Part shown: positions 28,704 through 39,620 of the stretch, one piece after another
Numbering within the stretch: the first letter of the stretch is position 1
How the letters are laid out: each line of letters opens with the position of its first letter
Source of the DNA: Stentor coeruleus
Lineage: Eukaryota > Ciliophora > Heterotrichea > Heterotrichida > Stentoridae
DNA length: 60,718 nucleotides
Direction: 5' to 3'
NCBI GenBank assembly: GCA_001970955.1
Contig: MPUH01000365.1
Span: 1-60,718 of the forward strand
Made by a program: the position numbers and the translations under genes
The notes under the pieces: model-generated
The model's database searches: none
What the model saw: the letters and a program-made list of their open reading frames with translations, nothing else
What the model was told of the DNA's origin: nothing

Positions 28704-30124
28704 ATGGAATCTGATTACTTAGTAGCTTTATCTTACTCATGTAACTCAGAAGGTAGACTTCTCGCTTTAAGTTGGTGTGCTTATCACATAATAAATAAAA
28801 CCACAAATGAAGAGTCAAGTTTATTTATCCATCCAAGTGGGGAAGAAATCGAAGACCTTTTCTCATCTTCAAACCTCACTGATACAACAGGTTTAACTCT
28901 TCATGACATGGAATCATCACAAGATCTTCCTTCAGCAATGCAATGTCTTAATAAAGTATTATATGAAAATATCATCCTCCATAATGCGAATTTTACGTTA
29001 TTAACTTACAATGATAATCTTCTCTGTCAAATTCTCCCAGATGAATGTATAAGACTAGGACTTAAACTTGCCCCACATTTTCATAAATATTTCGACATTT
29101 GTACTGAATTTGAAAAAAAATATTCAAAATCGGGTTTAACTTTATGTGATATGCTGCATTTTTTAGGGATGATAGAAATTCCTGAAAGAATTGTTGCTCA
29201 ACAAGAATGTAAGACTATGATAAGACTTATAAGCCGTTTGCTTAAAGATGGGCATGTTTTTGTTAACCCAAAAGATATGAATTCTGAGAAAATCAAACCT
29301 AAACAAGTTGTCCAGAAGCCAATAAAAAAACAAGCGTGTATATTAGAAAACCCAGTCCCATCAAGAGTTGTGATGTTAAAAGGCCCAAAAAACAACATGG
29401 AAAGCTATGAAATTGAAGAGTTTTTCTATGGATTACATGTTGAAAAAGTAGTCAATGTTATCGACCCATATGGGGAAAAAAGTGAAATTTTCTTAGTCAA
29501 GTTTACAACTGAAGAAGATACCCTTGAAGCTTTATTATATGATAAAAGATATTTAAAAAAACGTCTTATTACAGGTAAAAAAACATATAGTCGAAGAGAC
29601 AAATGAAGAGTTTTTTCAATATGCTTTACAGAATAATTATTATAAATACCAAGGAGATAAGTTTTTTGTATTAAAAACCAAAGAAAATTCTTTACAAGGA
29701 TTTGTGCCAAGTATATTTTTATATAGAATTATCTTATTACTTTGCTGAAAATTATTATTTTATTATTGAAGACCGTATAGAACTTGGTAATATTTCAGCT
29801 GTAAGAGTTGATGAACAAGAGCTTTTGAATCATTTGAAAGTTGGGTCAAATACTCCTCAGGTATATTTGACTACTGAACAAATATCGAGAGCTGTGAAAA
29901 TTAGAGGGTTTTTGCAGAATAGTAAGAAAAGTGATGTGGCTGATTTTTTGAAAGATTTTGAGATTTTTGGGTATAATGTTTTTATTAGGAAAGGAGGGAA
30001 GGAAAAGGTTGGAGTTGAGGTTGTGGTTATATTGACAACACCTGATGAGAGAGAAAGGGTGTGTAGAACTTTATCTAATAGATTGTTTAAGAACAGGCTT
30101 ATTGAGATTTACCCTTATACTTAG
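28704..30124 (+). CDS. Degenerate 3'-5' exonuclease-fold protein with RRM-like domains, two introns
   Basis: Removing 16-nt introns at 29575-29590 and 29711-29726 gives 1389 nt, or 462 residues. Residues 1-190 resemble a DEDD exonuclease fold: an initial strand (DYLVALSYSCN), a middle strand LHNANFTLLTYND, FHKYFDICTEFEKKYSK and GLTLCDMLHFLGM, as in ERI1-type enzymes. The acidic residues of the first motif (DxE) are absent, so catalysis is unlikely. Residues 215-300 form an RRM-like fold (RVVMLKGPKNNMESYEIEEF, FLVKFTTEEDTLEAL). The C-terminal third (LTTEQISRAVKIRGFLQ, EVVVILTTPDERERV) looks like a second RRM. It is probably an RNA-binding protein. Confidence 0.72.
29575..29590 (+). other. 16-nt intron
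   Basis: GTAAAAAAACATATAG. Splicing replaces an early TGA stop with EETNEEFFQYALQ and continues the frame. Confidence 0.78.
29711..29726 (+). other. 16-nt intron
   Basis: GTATATTTTTATATAG. Splicing joins GFVP to KLSYYFAENYYF and the C-terminal frame. Confidence 0.78.
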
Positions 30125-31475
30125 AGTTAAGATAGGATTTTATATGATTATAGGAAGGCTTTATGTTTATTTTTTAAGGAATTTTTGTGTTAGGGTTTTT
30201 TTAAGGTACTAGGGTTTATGTTTTTGTATGATAAATTGTTAAGGCAGGCTATGCGATTTTTGTAATGCTTTTTCTATAGGGTTTTATGAATAAAATGTGT
30301 GATGAAACTCAAAATATTCATGAATAGTTGGTTTAGCTTTGTTAATATAAAGATCTTGATTCAACCTTAAGTTTAGTAAATTGGAATTCAAAACTCATAA
30401 GAAAATTTTCAATAAAAAACCTAAAGAAATTCCTAAAAAACTTTCCTTATCTAATTTTGCACCCTTATTTTTTAATCTAATTTCAAAGGTAAATTAATAT
30501 TGAAGACCAGCACCTTGCTTTTTTTTTAAATTTAGAATTTGCTGAGTCTACTAGTAGGTTTTTAACCTTTTCAACATTTGTCTATAAAAGATAAATTTGT
30601 GTCCTCAATATTACTAATATTCTCTAAACATATAATATTGATATTAAAAACTTCATCTAAGAATTTTAGAAGTCTAGTATTTCTAATCTTATTAAATCCA
30701 GTCTGATATTTATTATAATTAACTTTCAATGACAAATAAAGATAAATAAATATTTTCAATAGTACGCAGAAGTATTTAAGTATAAAATAATATTTATAAT
30801 AGTTGAAAGTTTTTAAGGAAACCATCAAATATTTAGGTTAATAAGTCAGGATATTTTGTAGTTGATAAAATTTAATAGGCTGAGGGTTTTTATGTTTTTT
30901 TCCTAGAAGATTATGCTTTTAGTGATAATCAATTTTACTGATCATTTGAATGAGATTTTGCTCTTGAGTTTATTGTAAATTCTGAGGATAGTAAAACTTT
31001 ATTAGAAAAGTTATGGATTTTGATTGCAAGAGGGTTTTTAGAGTTTTTATAATGATAGTGATAGGAAATAATATTTTTCTGGTTAAGATTTGCTATTGTA
31101 GTATTATTTGAGGTTTTCAGGGTTAGAAAATGCTAGACTTAGTTTTACGGAGGACAATAAAAATTCAACAGGATTTGAAATGACAATAAAATTATATAAA
31201 ATGGCTATGACAAAAAAACATGAACTTGAACAATAATAATTCAGCATTCAAAGAAATCTTCGAAGAATATAGATAAATCTTTACAACAAATGGTAAAATC
31301 AACCTACTAAAGATATTAAAATGTTAAAAAAATCAAATTACCCACATCTTATCGTCATTATATTACTATTACTTATTTCTATGCTTTTCCATTAGTTAAA
31401 TAATGCATTTTGAATACTTTCACATATGATTATATATTATTTTATATTAAAATCAATTTTCAAGCATTTTTTCCT
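30125..31475. other. Convergent intergenic region with small gene-like traces
   Basis: Besides the 30571-30828 frame, a plus-strand trace at about 31210-31310 reads SAFKEIFEEYR, stop, IFTTNGKINLLKILKC, faintly EF-hand-like and probably a relic. The rest is skewed non-coding DNA. Confidence 0.45.
30571..30828 (-). CDS. Small open frame in a gene-like skew position, unknown
   Basis: This 85-codon ATG frame has a hydrophobic N-terminal half (YYFILKYFCVLLKIFIYLYL, possible membrane span) and a polar second half (KIRNTRLLKFLDEVFNINII). It lies exactly where plus-strand composition flips from A/C-rich (30360-30480) to G/T-rich (30840-31140), which elsewhere in this window happens only across genes. 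It may be a small gene or a remnant. Confidence 0.35.
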   Translation of the reverse strand: MMVSLKTFNYYKYYFILKYFCVLLKIFIYLYLSLKVNYNKYQTGFNKIRNTRLLKFLDEVFNINIICLENISNIEDTNLSFIDKC

Positions 31476-33137
31476 TTACGACACCTCATCCTCCTCATAA
31501 TTTTCATTTTTTTCATGGTTTCTATCAACAGCCTCATCATTCCCCTGATTTTCCTCAACTTCCTCAATTTTCTCTACAACTCTATCTTTTCCTATATCTT
31601 CCTTATCAAAAATCTTATCATCCTTATCAAAATTTGTATCTTCCTTATCAAAAATATTATCTTCCCTCTTAACATCATTCTCAAAACCATTAATTCTTCC
31701 CTCATCTCCAATGCCCATATCATATGAATTCCCAATTTTTTTCGCATAATTTCCAGTTTTTACATAATTATTCCCTGTTTTTATATATGAATTCACATGT
31801 TTATCTACATTATCAAAAATACTCTTAGGTTTTTTTGATAAATACATACTTGAACTTTCAAGCTCTGAACTTTGCCATGTGTTTGTAATAATCCCTTTTC
31901 CAGCATATGCTAATTGTAAAGATCTATAATCAGGTTGATATGCTTGAACATAAGGAGATTTATAAGCAAAAGGGTCTAAAATACGTGAATTTCTAATCTC
32001 ATTTTTAATAGTCTCAAGCTCATGAATAACTTCCTGCCTTTCAACAACAGCAGTCATAGCATCAGACCGTATTTTCTTTATAAGTTCCCTAATCCCAGCT
32101 TCTTGTAAAGCATTTTCGTGTCTCCCTTGATAATCTTTAGTTACTCTAAAAGGCTGTTTTCGGAATGGTTGTATAGGTTCTAAATTTGAATATGATCCTA
32201 AACCCATATGATAATCTTTATTTTCTTGATAACTTCTTTCAAAATTCCCTTGTTTTTGTTGTTTTGGTTCATAATTGTTTTGAGGATCTTTAGGACTTTG
32301 AGGGATTTTTACTTTTTCATCTTGTTTTAATTGTACTTGATGATCATTTTTATCTTCTAATGGTAAACCAGCTTCATATCTAAGTTCGTTTTGATATCTT
32401 TTATTAAGTTCTTCAATTTCCTTTTGGACTTTAACATCTTCAAGTTTTTCTTCTTGAATTTTCTTAGACCTGATATCCATTTTAAGCCTATCACGTTCTT
32501 CAAGTTGTTCTTTTACCGACTTTTTCCAGTCTTCTAGTTGTTTTTGTCTTATTTCTTGAGCCTGATCACTTGTCATATTGGTTTTTGAATATCTAAAAAC
32601 AGTTTGTAATGGTCGATTTTGTATATTATCAGTAGTTTGTATAGGGTTTTGTTGATATTTCGACACAATCTGAGGACTGAAATAATCAACTTTTTCCTTT
32701 GGACCAAGTAAAGATGTGTCATTTGATGGGTTTGTGACAAAGCTTTTATTATAAGATAAACTGTTCTGAGGGTTTTCTATAAGGTTTTCAGGTTTTTTTA
32801 AGGAGTTATAGAACTCTTGTTTTTCTATGTATTTCGGTTTCTGGTCTTTTATGATTTTTTCTTGAAACTTTGCATGCATTTCTTTACGATACTCTTCATT
32901 TATGAGTTTGTGTCGATCTTCCAATTCACTTTTTGGGTTACTGAAGAAGTTCCAAGCATTTTCTCGAGTTGAGGTTTGTGTTGGTTTTGTTATTTCTAAA
33001 GGTTTTGATTGAGGGTCAGGTTTGGGTTGTGAGGTTTTGTCTGAAAATGAGGGGTTTTGTTTGTATTGACTGTTATTTGTAGGGACTAGGTCTAGGTTAC
33101 TACTTGAGTCAAGTAAGCTGTAGTGAAAAAAACTCAT
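31476..33137 (-). CDS. Disordered/coiled-coil protein, unknown function
   Basis: This 553-residue protein is rich in Lys, Gln, Asn and Glu. Residues 1-185 are largely disordered with short motifs. Residues 190-275 are a charged helix (EDWKKSVKEQLEERDRLKMD, QKEIEELNKRYQNELRYEAG). Residues 335-375 form a second helix (ALQEAGIRELIKKIRSDAMT). The tail has near-repeats of the type (I/N)FDK(E/D)D before an acidic end. The layout resembles microtubule or centrosome-associated proteins such as CSPP1/CCDC66, but I cannot show homology. It is intronless, with stop TAA. Confidence 0.72.
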   Translation of the reverse strand: MSFFHYSLLDSSSNLDLVPTNNSQYKQNPSFSDKTSQPKPDPQSKPLEITKPTQTSTRENAWNFFSNPKSELEDRHKLINEEYRKEMHAKFQEKIIKDQKPKYIEKQEFYNSLKKPENLIENPQNSLSYNKSFVTNPSNDTSLLGPKEKVDYFSPQIVSKYQQNPIQTTDNIQNRPLQTVFRYSKTNMTSDQAQEIRQKQLEDWKKSVKEQLEERDRLKMDIRSKKIQEEKLEDVKVQKEIEELNKRYQNELRYEAGLPLEDKNDHQVQLKQDEKVKIPQSPKDPQNNYEPKQQKQGNFERSYQENKDYHMGLGSYSNLEPIQPFRKQPFRVTKDYQGRHENALQEAGIRELIKKIRSDAMTAVVERQEVIHELETIKNEIRNSRILDPFAYKSPYVQAYQPDYRSLQLAYAGKGIITNTWQSSELESSSMYLSKKPKSIFDNVDKHVNSYIKTGNNYVKTGNYAKKIGNSYDMGIGDEGRINGFENDVKREDNIFDKEDTNFDKDDKIFDKEDIGKDRVVEKIEEVEENQGNDEAVDRNHEKNENYEEDEVS

Positions 33138-33622
33138 AATAATGGAATTTATGAGTGTTAAACCATGGAAAAGGAAGTTTTAGGATGATAGAAGTTGTTT
33201 ATAAGTTTCTTATAAAGATATAAATTAGGATTTCGCGGAAAATATAATCATAAAAATTTAATAAGTGCATTTGTAATACGAATTATCATAATTTTTGATG
33301 GGTTAGGTTGAGTTTTATGGTACATTTTTAAAAGTTTATATAAAATAGTTTTGTTTTAGAGTATATTCAAATAGTATCTTATTATTTTAAGATAAGTTTG
33401 TATAAGAAATAAAACTTTAAACTCAAAAAAAATCTGTTTGAGTATTGTTTAAGATATTATTTAAAATCGACATGCATATTCAACATAATGCAAAAAAGGT
33501 AGTTCTAGAATATACATTATATTACACTTAATATATTATCTATATTCCAATTAACCTATCTTAAGATTAGTAGTCCAATACCCAAATATGGTGTTATTAT
33601 TAAAATAATTTTATCCCTATAA
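33138..33622. other. Intergenic, nothing seen
   Basis: AT-rich, first G-richer then C-richer on the plus strand. No feature is supported. Confidence 0.55.
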
Positions 33623-34080
33623 CTACCACTCCACACTAAATAAAAAAAATTTCCCTAGAAACTCCACAAATTGATCAAATCCAGCATATTCTTCAATTCC
33701 TACAACCCCGAAAACATAATTTTTATATAGTAATTCATTATAAACCTTATTATAAAAGGACCAAAAATCATCATCTTCAATATGGTCTAAAAACCTCTCT
33801 TTACCCATACCTTTAAAATCCAAAGACCCACATTATCTTTAAATCTTATATTAAACCTCTAATACTTTTTTCTAAATGTTTCGATCTTGTTAATATTTTT
33901 TTAACAGATACATGCCGAATCTTTGAAGAATCTTTAAAGAAATACTCTTTGCATGATAATCACCAAAGGGTGTTTTATGATTGAAACAACATAAATACAA
34001 GTGATAAACAACAAAAAGTGATATGAAGTTAAATAAACTACCAAGTGACAGTAATTTGATACTATGAAGAGTCTTAAGTA
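33623..34080 (-). pseudogene. Possible decayed gene, unknown
   Basis: On the minus strand, pieces of several frames look coding: KTPFGDYHAKSISLKILQ and KILTRSKHLEKSIRGL (about 33985-33850), then after a TAA a 66-codon ATG frame at 33823-33623 with GKERFLDHIEDDDFWSFYNK and VGIEEYAGFDQFVEFLGKFF. The pieces are not joined by any 15-16 nt intron I can find. It may be a broken gene or chance frames. Confidence 0.3.
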
Positions 34081-34102
34081 TTTACAAATACTAGCCTACT
34101 AA

Positions 34103-35146
34103 TTAGTTATAGAAACAGAGAGATCTTCTTGTACAAACCACTAAGGTACCGGTTTCTCTGTTTATACTCAGAGCCCTGATTTTGGCAGCAGGAAAAATGA
34201 CCTGCCTTATCGAGCCATCTACATCCAATATAAAAATGCCACTATTTTCAACATAAACCACAACAACATCAGAAAGATCCGCACATACAAGCAAAGGTTT
34301 TAAATTCACTTTCTTTGTATTCGCTACCATAATCATAATCCCATCATGAAACTGAGCCACACTGTTTTCTTTACCAACAAAGTATTTTTCAGGGGTTTCC
34401 GAAACCTCATCAACTTGTCCAAGGGCGAGATTATAAACTTTAATTTTTTGGTCATGGATAAAAAACAAGTTTTCTTCAAAATGGTCTAAAATCATAATCC
34501 TCCCTGTATCTGATATAATAAATTCATGTTTCTGATTATTTTGTAAGTGAATTGAAGTTATCAAGCTTGAGTTTTGGAAAGTATTTATCGTTATAATATG
34601 ATTTCTGTTATAATAAGGACATCCATTTGAGCTTTGGAATAAAATATTTCCTGATGGGAGAGATATTATTTTATATATGGATTGTATAGATATTAACAGA
34701 TTTTGATTGTAGATATCGTATTCAATGATATCTTTAAGGACTATAGATAGTTGGTCTAGAATTTGGATTCGTTCTTCAGGATTTGTTGATGGCAAGGGCA
34801 TAAGATAAAATTTTAAATGCATAGTCAAACGGTCCAATAACATGACAAGAATAGAATTTCCCAAAAACGATAATTTGATTATATGCTCATCATTACGGCG
34901 AAGGGCTAGTATTTCATTTGGTAAAAAACAATTAAAAAGGTACCCTTCGCCTCTGTTTGTAAGGCATATCACGTAATTTTCTTTACAATCAACAGAAATA
35001 ATATCTGTTGTGATTGGAAACTCTGGAACAGGAGAATTCTGTATAGAAATTACAGATAATAACCATGTATTCCGTAAATGAACATCAAAGTTTGTACCTT
35101 GTCCTGTTTCTCTGTTGAAAAGGAGACTTTGTATTTCTCCACTCAT
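34103..35146 (-). CDS. Beta-propeller-like protein, unknown
   Basis: This 347-residue protein is almost all short beta-strand patterns with recurring hydrophobic quartets: YVICLTNRGEGYLFNCF, NLLISIQSIYKIISLPSGNILF, FIISDTGRIMILDHF and TGTLVVCTRRSLCFYN. That fits a WD40-type or related propeller with weak repeats, lacking clear GH...WD pairs. It opens MSGEIQSLLFNRETG, and a similar INRETG phrase recurs near the end, as expected when a propeller closes. It is probably a scaffold. No family is recognised. Confidence 0.7.
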   Translation of the reverse strand: MSGEIQSLLFNRETGQGTNFDVHLRNTWLLSVISIQNSPVPEFPITTDIISVDCKENYVICLTNRGEGYLFNCFLPNEILALRRNDEHIIKLSFLGNSILVMLLDRLTMHLKFYLMPLPSTNPEERIQILDQLSIVLKDIIEYDIYNQNLLISIQSIYKIISLPSGNILFQSSNGCPYYNRNHIITINTFQNSSLITSIHLQNNQKHEFIISDTGRIMILDHFEENLFFIHDQKIKVYNLALGQVDEVSETPEKYFVGKENSVAQFHDGIMIMVANTKKVNLKPLLVCADLSDVVVVYVENSGIFILDVDGSIRQVIFPAAKIRALSINRETGTLVVCTRRSLCFYN

Positions 35147-36406
35147 TTTAATTAATGTGGGTTAATAGACCTATATTAAACAGCATGTATAACATAATTG
35201 AAAGATTACTGATAGAAATCAGTTTGTCTATAAAGCTAGAATTAAAGTTAAATAAAATTATTATGATAATTTTTATGAGAAATGTCATGAAATAACTTGA
35301 GATTTTGGTATTGATAGAACTATGTAGCTGATACTAGAAAATTTGATTTTGCCAATGGGTTATAGGAATTGACGAATTATATAAAGATATCTAATAATAT
35401 GATTAATTATGTATTTAGTAGTGATGTCAGTAATTTCTAATATGAAATTATATAGAATAATTATCATCCTGATACCCTACGGAAACTTCTTCATTTGGAA
35501 TATAAGAGTAAAACAACACCCTACAATAAACCAAAAAAGACACAAAAATCATCTCTTCATTCTTTCTCCATATTACAAAACATTATAATATATTCACCTA
35601 ATTTTATCATTTTTTCCCCTACTCATACTCAGAATCTCTTTTCTCCCCAACTTCTTCCTTAAACACTTAATATTTGCCTTTACCCCTTTCATAAAAAACC
35701 TATTCACTTTTATCTATCATAATTGTCGTCTTTCTAATCATATCACTAAAAATTTATCATATATTTTTCTAAACCCTGATACCTTTTTCTAAACTTTTCA
35801 CAATTCTTACTTAAACTCTCTACAACTTTTAATCATAGTTTTAACATAAATTTTATCTTTAATACGTAAACTAGGCTCTTTGAGAAGCTTATAATTAGCA
35901 TTCATTTATATAAAACTAAAGCTCAAAAAATTAAATTAAATTATCATTCCTGGGTAAATTTCGTCATGGGCAAGGTCAGGGTTTTGTGAGGCAAGTTTGA
36001 ATAGAGTAAAAAAAAATTAAGTGAAAATTGGTGTTTTAGAGTTTTTCACATGCTTTGTAAATAAGCTGCGTTTAGGAAAATCTACATATTCTATATATTT
36101 ACTAACTATTTCCAAAATATCCCACCTAATAAAATAAGTTTGGTGTATTTTTCGAATCCAAAAATATGGAAAAATCCAGAACCGCTTTTAAAACTGTGAA
36201 TTCTAGTTCATAATATATAAAGATTATCTTTATACATGATGATGATCTTAAATAATATAATCCCAAGCATTCAATCGTCAAAAAATATCATTTTTGGAAT
36301 TTTAATGATGATCTCAGCAGCTTTAGAATCCTTTAATCATGTTTAGTTAATCTAAACATTTCAAATATTATCATAAGACTTCCTATAAAGGATTTTTGGG
36401 GTATAA

Positions 36407-36664
36407 TTTTTTTCTAGTTTTTTGGTCATCTTTGTTGATTTTTGACTTCAAGCTAGAATTTCTTTGATAGGCTTTCTTAGACTGATTTCATTTATCATAC
36501 TTTACTTTATTTTCAAGATATTTATGTTTTCCGGGNTTTTTTTCTAGTTTTTTGGTCATCTTTGTTGATTTTTGACTTCAAGCTAGAATTTCTTTGATAG
36601 ACTTTTTTAGACTGATTTCATTTATCATACTTTACTTTATTTTCAAGATATTTATGTTTTCCGG
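36407..36664. repeat. Assembly overlap duplicated around single N at 36536
   Basis: Bases 36407-36534 and 36537-36664 (128 nt, two mismatches) flank the N. Non-coding. Confidence 0.9.
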
Positions 36665-37309
36665 ACAATAAAATTTCGTCCATTGTCGGTATTTGGTATT
36701 ATTGGTTTGTGCACTGTATTTATAATTTTAATTAGAATACGAGAAAAATCAGTATCTTGATTTTTAAGAAAGTGTATAATAGAAGAAACTAATTAGGTAA
36801 TTATATCTTGAGGATATGTTTGGAAGTAGTCCTAAAGAAATAGTTTTGAGCATTTCTAAAGACTCTTTTATCACTAAAATTTATATATTTACTATAAAAG
36901 CATATGCCTTTTATATATAAAAATCAAATTTTTAAAGGATAATTTTCACATATGGAATGAATTTTATAAGGAAACCTTAAGATAAAGTAAAAAAGTTATG
37001 ATTATTTTCTTATTTTTGATATAAATTTTGATGAAATTAACAATTCCATAATTAAATGCTATGCTAACTTAGCTATTATCACAGAAATTAAATTAAATTC
37101 TTATATATAAAAACTCTACACCTTTATCGTAATACAAATCATCACATATTTTATCTAAAAGCATAACCCTCTATGAATAATCTTCATATTAAACCTACAA
37201 TTTTACAATAAAAACTTCTATTTACATTTAAATCTATACCAAAATCCTTGCCCCTAAAATAAAAATCTCATTTCTACTATTGTCAAAGCATACCTTCCAA
37301 TAAAAATCT

Positions 37310-37790
37310 CAACACTTGAGAATGGAAAATCAAAAAGTTCAAGAATAAAAGAAAGAGATAAAAAAATGCATACCTTTTCCACCTGAGCAAATCACTAGTA
37401 GAAATAATACTAATGGCAAAAAGTTTGAAAAATTTATAAGAGAAAAGAGTAATAAAACCAAAAGAAAAGTAAATAGTATCATAAAAACTTCGTAGAAAAC
37501 ATTGACAAAAGAGAAAAAACTGAAAATTGATTAATACTGAGTTCACGACTGTGAACGACATATTTTCTAACTAAATAACTAACATTTTCCACCTGAGCAA
37601 ATACTAAGAAAAGAGGATTTACTTATGGAAACTGGTGAGTATTTTTTAAGAAAAAAGAGAAGAAAAAGCCCAAAGATATAAAAGAACAAAAGAAAAAACA
37701 AGTAAAAAGAGATAAAAGCTATAAGCCTAATGAAATTAATTTCACACAAAAAATCAGTAATTCTTCTATAAAAGTAGAAATGAAAATTGA
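37310..37790 (+). pseudogene. Two diverged tandem coding relics sharing FPPEQI
   Basis: Two plus-strand frames begin with the same phrase: PFPPEQITSRNNTNGKKFEK (from about 37372) and HFPPEQILRKEDLLMETGEY (from about 37582). The 18 bases TTTTCCACCTGAGCAAAT are identical at 37375-37392 and 37585-37602, 210 nt apart. Both continue as Lys-rich sequence broken by TAA/TAG. This looks like a tandem duplication of a short gene or exon that has decayed. The long minus-strand open frames over it are shadows. Confidence 0.45.
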
Positions 37791-37995
37791 AGTAAAGATT
37801 TGTAGATAAAACATAAACAACTATCGTTATTGCTTCCCATACTATAAACAATTTTCAAAATACTTTAAAAATAATTTTATAATCAGCCATCACAATCGCA
37901 ATCCACACACAAAAAAGTTATTTTAAAGCATTCAAAGTCTAGGTGAATATTGTTGAAAAAAAATATAAAATCTAGTTTATTAGATTTAAATGTTA

Positions 37996-38139
37996 TTAAT
38001 CAGTTTTATATAAAGAGAATAGAAAAGAAACAGTAAAGACCTCCTGAACCAAATAAAGAGTCACATAACCAGCAACAACAAGTGGTTTAATATACTGAAT
38101 CTGCCTAAAGAAAGAAATCGTAGGATAAACAAACCTCGA
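37996..38139 (-). pseudogene. Fragment of a small membrane protein
   Basis: A minus-strand frame open for 47 codons reads FVYPTISFFRQIQYIKPLVV then AGYVTLYLVQEVFTVSFLF, with a TGA just upstream and no ATG. The Phe-Arg-Gln, Lys-Pro and glycine-containing hydrophobic helix suggest a short single-span protein, perhaps mitochondrial. The base composition is less AT-rich than its surroundings. It is either a gene fragment or a gene whose first exon I cannot join. Confidence 0.35.
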
Positions 38140-38341
38140 TCAGACAAGGTTTAAACCATGCCACCTTAACTATCACCCACTTTAAACTTAAAGAGAATAT
38201 TATTTTAATATTTTAGATTAATTGTCGAGTCAATTGATATTATATATATGAAGAAATGTTATATATAATAATACCATTACACAAAAAACTATAATTTTTT
38301 TTCTTAATAATCTTTATTCCTATAAACTAGTTTTATAACTA

Positions 38342-38368
38342 CTATAGGCTATAGGCTATAGGCTATAG
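38342..38368 (+). repeat. Tandem heptamer CTATAGG, 3.9 copies
   Basis: CTATAGG is repeated from 38342 to 38368 without error. A short simple repeat in non-coding DNA. Confidence 0.9.
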
Positions 38369-39170
38369 TTTATATTTTATATTTTAAAAAATCGCACTAT
38401 GGCAACTATGAATTTGGCATGAATTCTATTGATTGATACTTTATTAGTTTGATCATATTTTATAAAGTATAAGTTTGATTTTTTGCTTAGATTATGATTG
38501 GTTTTATGCATATTTAGTATAAGAAATATGCAAGTCTAAACTATTTTTTTAGGTTTATATTATGTTGAATAAATCATAACAAGATTTAAGGCACTCTGAT
38601 TCTAATAAATTAATTGCTATAAACTCAGATAATCAAGTAAACCCTTTAGAAATTAACTAGGAATACATTATGAGTATTTTTGCATATGCTGATATTTACA
38701 TTTTCTAATTCATAGTAAAGTCTGAAGATGATCATAACAAACATCTAATTAAAATTATAGTTTTTTATTACTTAAAAATCAAAACCAGATCAAATACTTT
38801 TTCTCATATTTGTCTCTAAAACTAAAATTCTTCCATATAAAATTTAAGTTAAACTATTACAAAATAATTTAGATTCTTGCTTTTTTTGCTCTGATTATCT
38901 TCAAATGAGTCTTCAATTATTTATAAAATCTTATAGAATAGTGTATTAAATTTTTGTAAGACTAATATTAAAACCAAGCTCATAATCCTATAATCTTAAC
39001 TAAAAAGCTAAAAAATCTTATTTCTATAATCGTTATTAATAATCTAAAGCATAAATTCTAATCTTATCCAAAACTGTAAATATTTTTGCCATGTGCATAT
39101 ATTTATAAATATATAAAAAAATGAGTCAAAATTGTAGACAATGAAAAAAATGACGGTAAAATTAAAAGAA

Positions 39171-39264
39171 ATAGCCCACTAAATTGCCCTGGGATGCTGT
39201 ATTATAAAATAATGTAAGTAATAGCATACTAAATTGCACTAGGAATGCTTTACTATAAAATACA
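39171..39264 (+). repeat. Imperfect direct repeat, about 43 nt, period 50
   Basis: ATAGCCCACTAAATTGCCCT at 39171 and ATAGCATACTAAATTGCACT at 39221 begin two copies that continue through GGATGCT..ATTATAAAAT and GAATGCT..ACTATAAAAT. They are diverged, so a real old duplication. Confidence 0.75.
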
Positions 39265-39620
39265 TCATCAGAAATTCTTTTTTAATCGTAGTATACAATT
39301 TTTTATATCCCAAAGTAATAATTCCAAATATCTGAAAAAAAAAATCACTCAGCAACTACAACTAAGCTAATATAAGCTATTCCCTTCTATATAAAGCATG
39401 AAACTTGGATAATTTATCAAATAAATTACCCCAAAAAATATATATATAAATTAGTTTTATAGGCAGAAAAATAGTTGTAATTCATATAGAAAAAGGGCCT
39501 AGAAGTCTATTTTTGTGTCTAAAAACTTCAGATCTTTGCATATAAAAACTTCTTCCATATTTGTTTATAGTTAAAATATATGTATTTGAAATGCAGACAA
39601 TCTAAATTATTAGATTATAA

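Larger units (their letters stand above)
35147..39620. other. 4.5-kb stretch without intact genes
   Basis: This is the longest gene-free stretch. It contains an assembly duplication around 36536, a short imperfect hairpin at 36661-36689, decayed coding traces near 37310-37790 and 38000-38140, a heptamer tandem repeat at 38342 and a 50-nt-period direct repeat at 39171. From 35461 to 35880 it is strongly C/T/A-rich on the plus strand. From 35940 to 36010 it turns G-rich, a skew change seen elsewhere only across genes. Confidence 0.6.

Noticed and set aside
37283..37851. Two Phe-rich 90-codon minus-strand frames
   Set aside because: They are reverse complements of Lys-rich decayed plus-strand sequence. 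AAA/AAG runs become Phe/Leu codons.
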